The position numbers were made by a program, and so were the translations under genes. The notes under the pieces were generated by a model. It searched no databases. It had not been told where the DNA came from and saw only the letters and a program-made list of their open reading frames with translations. This document shows, piece after piece, positions 60,071 to 64,000 of a stretch of DNA of 64,000 bases; position 1 is the first letter of the stretch; each line of letters opens with the position of its first letter. The stretch is taken from NCBI GenBank assembly GCA_014773175.1, contig VXCM01002142.1, forward strand, positions 16,245-80,244. The letters are read 5' to 3'. The stretch is from Lucifuga dentata. Lineage: Eukaryota; Chordata; Actinopteri; Ophidiiformes; Bythitidae.

Positions 60071-61634
60071 ATTTGAGGGCCTGTTTTTGTTTTTTGTTTG
60101 TTTTTTGTTTTGTTTTTTTAATAAACTACAGTACTTTTTTAAAAATTGTTTTTACACATTTGTTTTGGATAGATGCGTAAAATTTTATGGATACTAAAGT
60201 GTGTAGATTGGTGTGTGTGTGTGTGTGATGTGATGTTGCAACTCTGTTAATGGACTGGGAGTGAAGATCTTTTATATAATTCAGGTACAGCTTATTTGGG
60301 GTAAATTTCACATTGAAATGACTCTAAATGTGAAAATGAAAATCAATGAAAGCGGTCAAGTCACAAATCTGCTTTCAATACTATCCTTCAGAACACAAAC
60401 AGCAGCAAAATTAAAGATATGAAAAACAATAAAGAAAGCAAAGAAAATGTTCCGTTTATAGTTGGACTAATTAACTATAACCAACTAGTTATAGTTGGAC
60501 TAATAAACTTTATATAGTTCACACTGCATATTTTATGTCACCATGTCAAGTATGCCAATCAGATACCTATTATAATAATAATAATCATCATCATCATAAT
60601 AATAATAATTTTTTAAAAAAAGGCTGCAGGCAACATAGCAAACCTTAATCATGACCGTTAATTACCACACAGGAAATTACATGACCTCAACAACAACAAT
60701 GTATTCTATTTTTTTTTTGTGACATTTACTGCATTTTGTATGTGGTTAGCTTTAGCTTGGGTAGAAGAAACTGTTTTCATAAGGATCCCACTACAGTTCT
60801 GGACAAAAGTGCACATGAGACCCTGTGACTGGCCTCAAGCTATCACCTGCCTCTGGCTTTGGCTGGTCGCACACCTGTAGTGAACTTCCAGAAACAGTCA
60901 GACACACGGTAGAAATGGACCAACAAAGCAGGAGCATCTTCTTTTTCTATTTCATACACCTCTACCTTGAACTGTAGTGGGATCCATAGCACTGCAGTGA
61001 TAATCTGTTAGTATTGTGTGTAAATCAGCTTGTTTTGAAATTCTTCTGACAAGCCAAATATGAATTATTCAATCTGGGGCATATACACATTTACCTGCAG
61101 AGTAAAATTTTCACAAGGTATAAACAACAGGAGGCATTACTGGAATTGATCCATACATCATTCATTCTCTTGAGAAACTCTTATAAATAATAACAAGCCT
61201 ACTGTAACCCTAGAACCCAACCACCCATAACTCAAGCATTTTTATTATGGTGTACTCCTATTGCACACCTAGCTGTTTAAGGTGAGGGAATGTCAGTCTG
61301 CTGCAGCTCCCAAGGTTTCTTCCATTCTTTTCCTTTTTTCAATAATGTTTTTAAGACAGTTTTTCTTGGGTTGAATGAATGTAAAGACATGTTTGATGAT
61401 TAAATCATTTCTATCAAATAAAAAGACTGCTATGACGTTGTAAATGTATTGACTATANGTTTGATGATTAAATCATTTCTATCAAATAAAAAGACTGCTA
61501 TGACGTTGTAAATGTATTGACTATAATTTCTGACCAATTTAATGCTACCTTGAATAAAATTATCGATTTCTATCAAACACATGACAATTTCTGAGTATTT
61601 CCAGAACAACATAGAGTTGGACACACAGCAGAGT
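60067..61634. other. Intergenic stretch between candidate apba2 promoter and saa
   Basis: AT-rich sequence with (TG)n at about 60208-60228 and an ATA/ATC-rich triplet run at about 60571-60609. A short repeated segment TATAGTTGGACTAAT occurs near 60458 and 60490. An assembly duplication around an N lies at 61391-61525. No gene is recognised. Confidence 0.5.
61391..61525. repeat. Assembly duplication around N (downstream of saa)
   Basis: Identical 67-mers 61391-61457 and 61459-61525 flank the N at 61458. Confidence 0.85.
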
Positions 61635-61646
61635 AATATCCATGTC

Positions 61647-61652
61647 TTTATT
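61647..61652 (-). promoter_or_regulatory. AATAAA polyadenylation signal of saa
   Basis: The plus strand reads TTTATT, the first canonical signal after the saa stop codon. It predicts a 3' UTR of about 60-130 nt depending on how the duplicated segment around the N at 61760 resolves. Confidence 0.75.
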
Positions 61653-61692
61653 CACCACAGATTCTCAGACTTTTTAGCTTTTATGGTGCTGT

Positions 61693-61827
61693 TTGACTTC
61701 TCAGTATTTCTCAGGAAGGCTTGCTGGTCTGTAATGGTTGGGATCTCCTCCATTACGTCNTTGACTTCTCAGTATTTCTCAGGAAGGCTTGCTGGTCTGT
61801 AATGGTTGGGATCTCCTCCATTACGTC
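61693..61827. repeat. Assembly duplication around N (saa last exon)
   Basis: 61693-61759 and 61761-61827 are identical 67-mers flanking the N at 61760. Only the second copy is used in the intact coding exon. Confidence 0.85.
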
Positions 61828-61907
61828 CCCAACGATTCGCCTCTTGATCTGCAAGAGTATCCTCATGATGTCGACCCAGGCCTTCTTGCACCCACTCTCT
61901 GGCATCA
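61769..61907 (-). CDS. saa: saa last coding exon
   Basis: Encodes the rest of Ser78, then [20 protein letters not shown] and the conserved C-terminus through LPEKY, and TGA at 61771-61769. The acceptor is CATATTTCAG. The last 59 nt of this exon occur again at 61703-61759 because of the duplication around the N at 61760. Confidence 0.96.
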
Positions 61908-62467
61908 CTGAAATATGAAAATAGACAATGAATATTCCTGAATCAAATTGTCTTGATACAAATATGTATTCTTCGACAATATAAAGTAGAATAAAGCTTT
62001 TGGCTCCTCACCTGATAACTTCAGCTGCCCATTTGCCGCCTGGTCCTCTCTGGGCAGCATCATAGTTTCCTCTTGCATGAAAGTATTTGTCAGTATCTGG
62101 AACTTTCCAGTTTGCCTCCTTCATGTCACTGTATGCTCGCCACATATCATGAGCTCCTGAGCAGAAGACAAATAGTGACCAATTTTAGAAAAAGTTAACA
62201 CAAAATTTNACATATCATGAGCTCCTGAGCAGAAGACAAATAGTGACCAATTTTAGAAAAAGTTAACACAAAATTTTGACTATTTTACATAAATGTGACA
62301 CATGTCGGTATTATGAAGACCAGAAAAATGTTAGGGTTAGGGCTAAGATTAGTGTTGGGGTTGGGATTAGAATTCTAACCTTGAGTGGCTTCAACTGGAA
62401 ACCGGTACCACTGGGCTTTAGTTCCCATAACCAGAATCAGAACAAGTCCTGGTAGCAGCAACTTCAT
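61769..62467 (-). CDS. saa: Serum amyloid A protein (acute-phase secreted apolipoprotein)
   Basis: A complete small gene. Coding segments are 62467-62380, 62156-62012 and 61907-61769, giving 123 codons with matching phases and GT-AG introns. A signal peptide is visible ([18 protein letters not shown], cleavage probably before QWYRF). The family signature follows: [45 protein letters not shown], then [20 protein letters not shown] and the terminus LPEKY. SAA proteins are secreted, chiefly from liver and macrophages, during the acute-phase response and associate with lipoprotein particles. The length is normal for the family. A 67-nt assembly duplication with N interrupts intron 2 but not the reading frame. 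Confidence 0.97.
62012..62156 (-). CDS. saa: saa coding exon 2 (SAA core)
   Basis: A 145-nt exon for residues 30-77 and the first two bases of Ser78. It contains [16 protein letters not shown] and [18 protein letters not shown], the most conserved block of SAA. The acceptor is TTCTGCTCAG and the donor CAG|GTGAGG. Its first 15 or so bases are also repeated at about 62210-62224 by the assembly artefact. Confidence 0.96.
62142..62276. repeat. Assembly duplication around N (saa exon/intron 2)
   Basis: 62142-62208 and 62210-62276 are identical 67-mers flanking a single N. They are interpreted as overlapping contig ends joined without merging. Confidence 0.85.
62380..62467 (-). CDS. saa: saa coding exon 1 (signal peptide and mature N-terminus)
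   Basis: Encodes residues 1-29 plus the first base of Gly30: a hydrophobic leader and then [11 protein letters not shown]. The exon begins after the acceptor TTTCTGACAG at 62488, leaving a 20-nt 5' UTR piece at 62468-62487. The donor is AAG|GTTAGA. Confidence 0.95.
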
Positions 62468-62574
62468 GGTTATCAATGTCTAAATGTCTGTCAGAAACAG
62501 AAAAATATGTAAAAACATTGTACATTGACTTTTCTGTGCAGTTGACTGTCTTATCAGTAACAATTCAGACTTAC

Positions 62575-62630
62575 CTTGCAGCTCGTGCAGAGTTTAGAGA
62601 AACTTTAGAGAATCCTGGAGTATCTGTTCA
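62575..62630 (-). other. saa: saa noncoding exon 1
   Basis: Predicted from the TATA box upstream and the donor GCTGCAAG|GTAAGT at 62575/62574. SAA genes typically have a short noncoding first exon, as here. The start position (about 62630) is inferred from TATA spacing. Confidence 0.75.
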
Positions 62631-62657
62631 CTGAGGACTCTGCTGCTCTGACTCTTC

Positions 62658-62664
62658 TTATATA
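62658..62664 (-). promoter_or_regulatory. TATA box of saa
   Basis: The minus strand reads TGTATATAAGAAG. It lies about 30 bp upstream of the expected transcription start and about 90 bp upstream of the exon 1 donor. Confidence 0.85.
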
Positions 62665-62687
62665 CAGTCTAGGAATGAGCTGGGCTG

Positions 62688-62822
62688 TGGGCTTTCAAGA
62701 ACATGGAAATTCCACTTCATAAGATTCAGGATTAAGAGTCTGAAATCTCAGGAANTGGGCTTTCAAGAACATGGAAATTCCACTTCATAAGATTCAGGAT
62801 TAAGAGTCTGAAATCTCAGGAA
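62688..62822. repeat. Assembly duplication around N (saa promoter)
   Basis: 62688-62754 and 62756-62822 are identical 67-mers flanking the N at 62755. The true promoter probably has one copy. Confidence 0.85.
62705..62713 (-). promoter_or_regulatory. NF-kB-like site in the saa promoter
   Basis: The minus strand reads GGAATTTCC, a good kB half-site pair, about 41 bp upstream of the TATA box. NF-kB sites close to the TATA box drive acute-phase induction of mammalian SAA genes. The same site is seen again at 62773-62781 only because the segment is duplicated around the N at 62755. It is also present in the inverted promoter copy at 63976-63984. Confidence 0.7.
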
Positions 62823-63861
62823 TACCATGCTTATGAAATTTCCTGATGTGCATATAAGAATGTTGACACATGTTTATGTCAACAAAAAAAAAGTGCAGGA
62901 GTCAAAGTCACTTCTTGTCAGTGATCAAAGACACAGGTAGGTTTACCCTTTTCACAATAATGGACTCTGTAATCATTTAGAGCAACTTTGAACCATATTT
63001 GGTTAGAGTTAAAACCATTGATGGGATAACCTGTAAAGCCCTTTGAGACACTGTATGTGATATTGGGCTATATAATAAACTCGACATGACTGGAAGTGTT
63101 TGATGTTTGATATGTGCTGTTTTTGGTTAATGTATCAAGAGTAAGCTTTATTGTGAAAATGAAATTTACTTTTAGGAAATAAATGTTTGCATTTAAATAA
63201 ATTATAATTGGAAAGTCATTTGTGACTTTGTACAACATAACAGTCTAACATCTTATATTTAACAAAAGGCTGTAGCTTTCAGAACATTGGTAAAGCCCTG
63301 AGAAATTTGACCTTTCTCTTGTAGTGGCCAATAAGTGCTGTTTCCTTTGAGCAACATATCCTTTTTACAGTAAAAGCATTTGATGTTTGTTTTTGATTCA
63401 TAAATGAACTGTGGAGTTAAACAAACAGGCTTTCTCTGACAGAAGAGTATCTTCTGACCTTTGTCACTGTGTATTTTCCCCCATTTTGTAATAACAGTTT
63501 AATATGTATTTGTTCAGGGCTGGCAGTGAAAGAGCTCTCTCTAGTGAAAATCATGAACATAGCCATCAGTACCAACACTTGACAAAGTTCCAACTGCAAA
63601 ACTTAAGTTTGAAGTTAAAAGAACAAAACAACTAATCAACATTAACCTGTTTTGAAGGGGTACACTTAACAGTTTAGCAAAACCAATCTTATGAATAGCA
63701 AGGAAGAAAACTATTTCTCTTTTAGCAATAACATATTTCATCTCAGGATGTCCTATACTTCAGGTGAATGATGAGAAATTATGGATGCAAATACAAACTA
63801 TATGTGGCAAATTTACTATAAATGATTGAAGAGTTCAGTATTGTGAAAACGGTAAAGCTAT
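62823..63861. other. Spacer between the two head-to-head saa promoters
   Basis: About 1 kb of AT-rich DNA. The left 110 bp or so (to about 62937) is upstream saa promoter sequence with a diverged counterpart at 63862-63934. No other gene is seen in between. Open frames at 63417-63741 lack recognisable homology. Confidence 0.6.
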
Positions 63862-64000
63862 ATCTTTGATCATTGACAGGAAGTCACTTTCACTCCCGCA
63901 CTGCATAACTTTGCAAACTTTCACAAGCACGGTCTTCCTGAGATTTCAGACTCTTAATCCTGAATCTTATGAAGTGGAATTTCCATGTTCTTGAAAGCCC
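63862..64000 (+). promoter_or_regulatory. Inverted copy of the saa upstream region (promoter of a predicted second saa gene)
   Basis: Positions 63935-64000 are the exact reverse complement of 62757-62822, and 63862-63934 is a diverged but alignable copy of the sequence further upstream of saa (ATCTTTGATCATTGACAGGA compared with GTCTTTGATCACTGACAAGA). The kB-like GGAATTTCC is kept at 63976-63984. By analogy a TATA box and first exon should start within about 100 bp beyond the window on the plus strand. Confidence 0.75.

Noticed and set aside
61693..61759. A partial duplicate of the saa last exon downstream of the gene
   Set aside because: It is an exact 67-mer bordering a single N, the same artefact seen at many other places.
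62705..62781. Two kB-like sites 68 bp apart in the saa promoter
   Set aside because: The second is in the 67-nt segment duplicated around an N, so only one site is likely real.

Overview
The window is vertebrate nuclear DNA, almost certainly from a teleost fish. It is AT-rich, intron-rich and full of microsatellites and small DNA-transposon relics. It holds one nearly complete large gene and one small complete gene, both on the minus strand. Proteins were read by eye from the sequence and compared with remembered family sequences; no database search was run.

Region 1 (about 0.9-60 kb, minus strand) is apba2, which encodes the neuronal adaptor Mint2/X11-beta. Thirteen coding exons lie between 24676 and 1705. 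All have GT-AG junctions and compatible phases, and they add up to about 939 codons. In order they encode an acidic N-terminus with the Munc18-binding region, a PTB domain carrying a 12-residue microexon insert, two PDZ domains and the C-terminal tail ending in Tyr-Ile. The 3' UTR probably runs to an AATAAA on the minus strand at 928-933. A GC/CpG-richer block at about 59.83-60.0 kb ends in a strong minus-strand splice donor and is the best candidate for the noncoding first exon and promoter. That would make 24.7-59.8 kb a 35 kb first intron.

Region 2 (about 61.6-62.7 kb, minus strand) is a complete four-exon serum amyloid A gene (saa), an acute-phase secreted protein of about 123 residues. 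It has a TATA box and a kB-like site upstream. At the right edge (63862-64000) an inverted, partly diverged copy of its promoter points the other way. This predicts a second saa gene on the plus strand just beyond the window, head-to-head with the first.

The rest is intronic or intergenic DNA with recognisable mobile elements: a solo LTR with target-site duplication (10.4-11.1 kb), a long-TIR element (20.7-21.3 kb), a hAT-like relic (23.2-24.2 kb), a Tc1-type remnant (41.4-41.9 kb), two copies of one repeat family (1-252 and 50.7-51.1 kb), and a large foldback element nested inside another transposon (53.5-55.4 kb).

The assembly carries a recurring artefact. Single N bases are flanked by direct copies of about 60-67 nt, as expected from unmerged contig ends. 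These must not be read as biological tandem duplications. Four of them fall in and around saa. I found no wholly new biological system. The most promising leads are the inverted saa pair, the enlarged acidic exon of apba2 and the nested foldback element.
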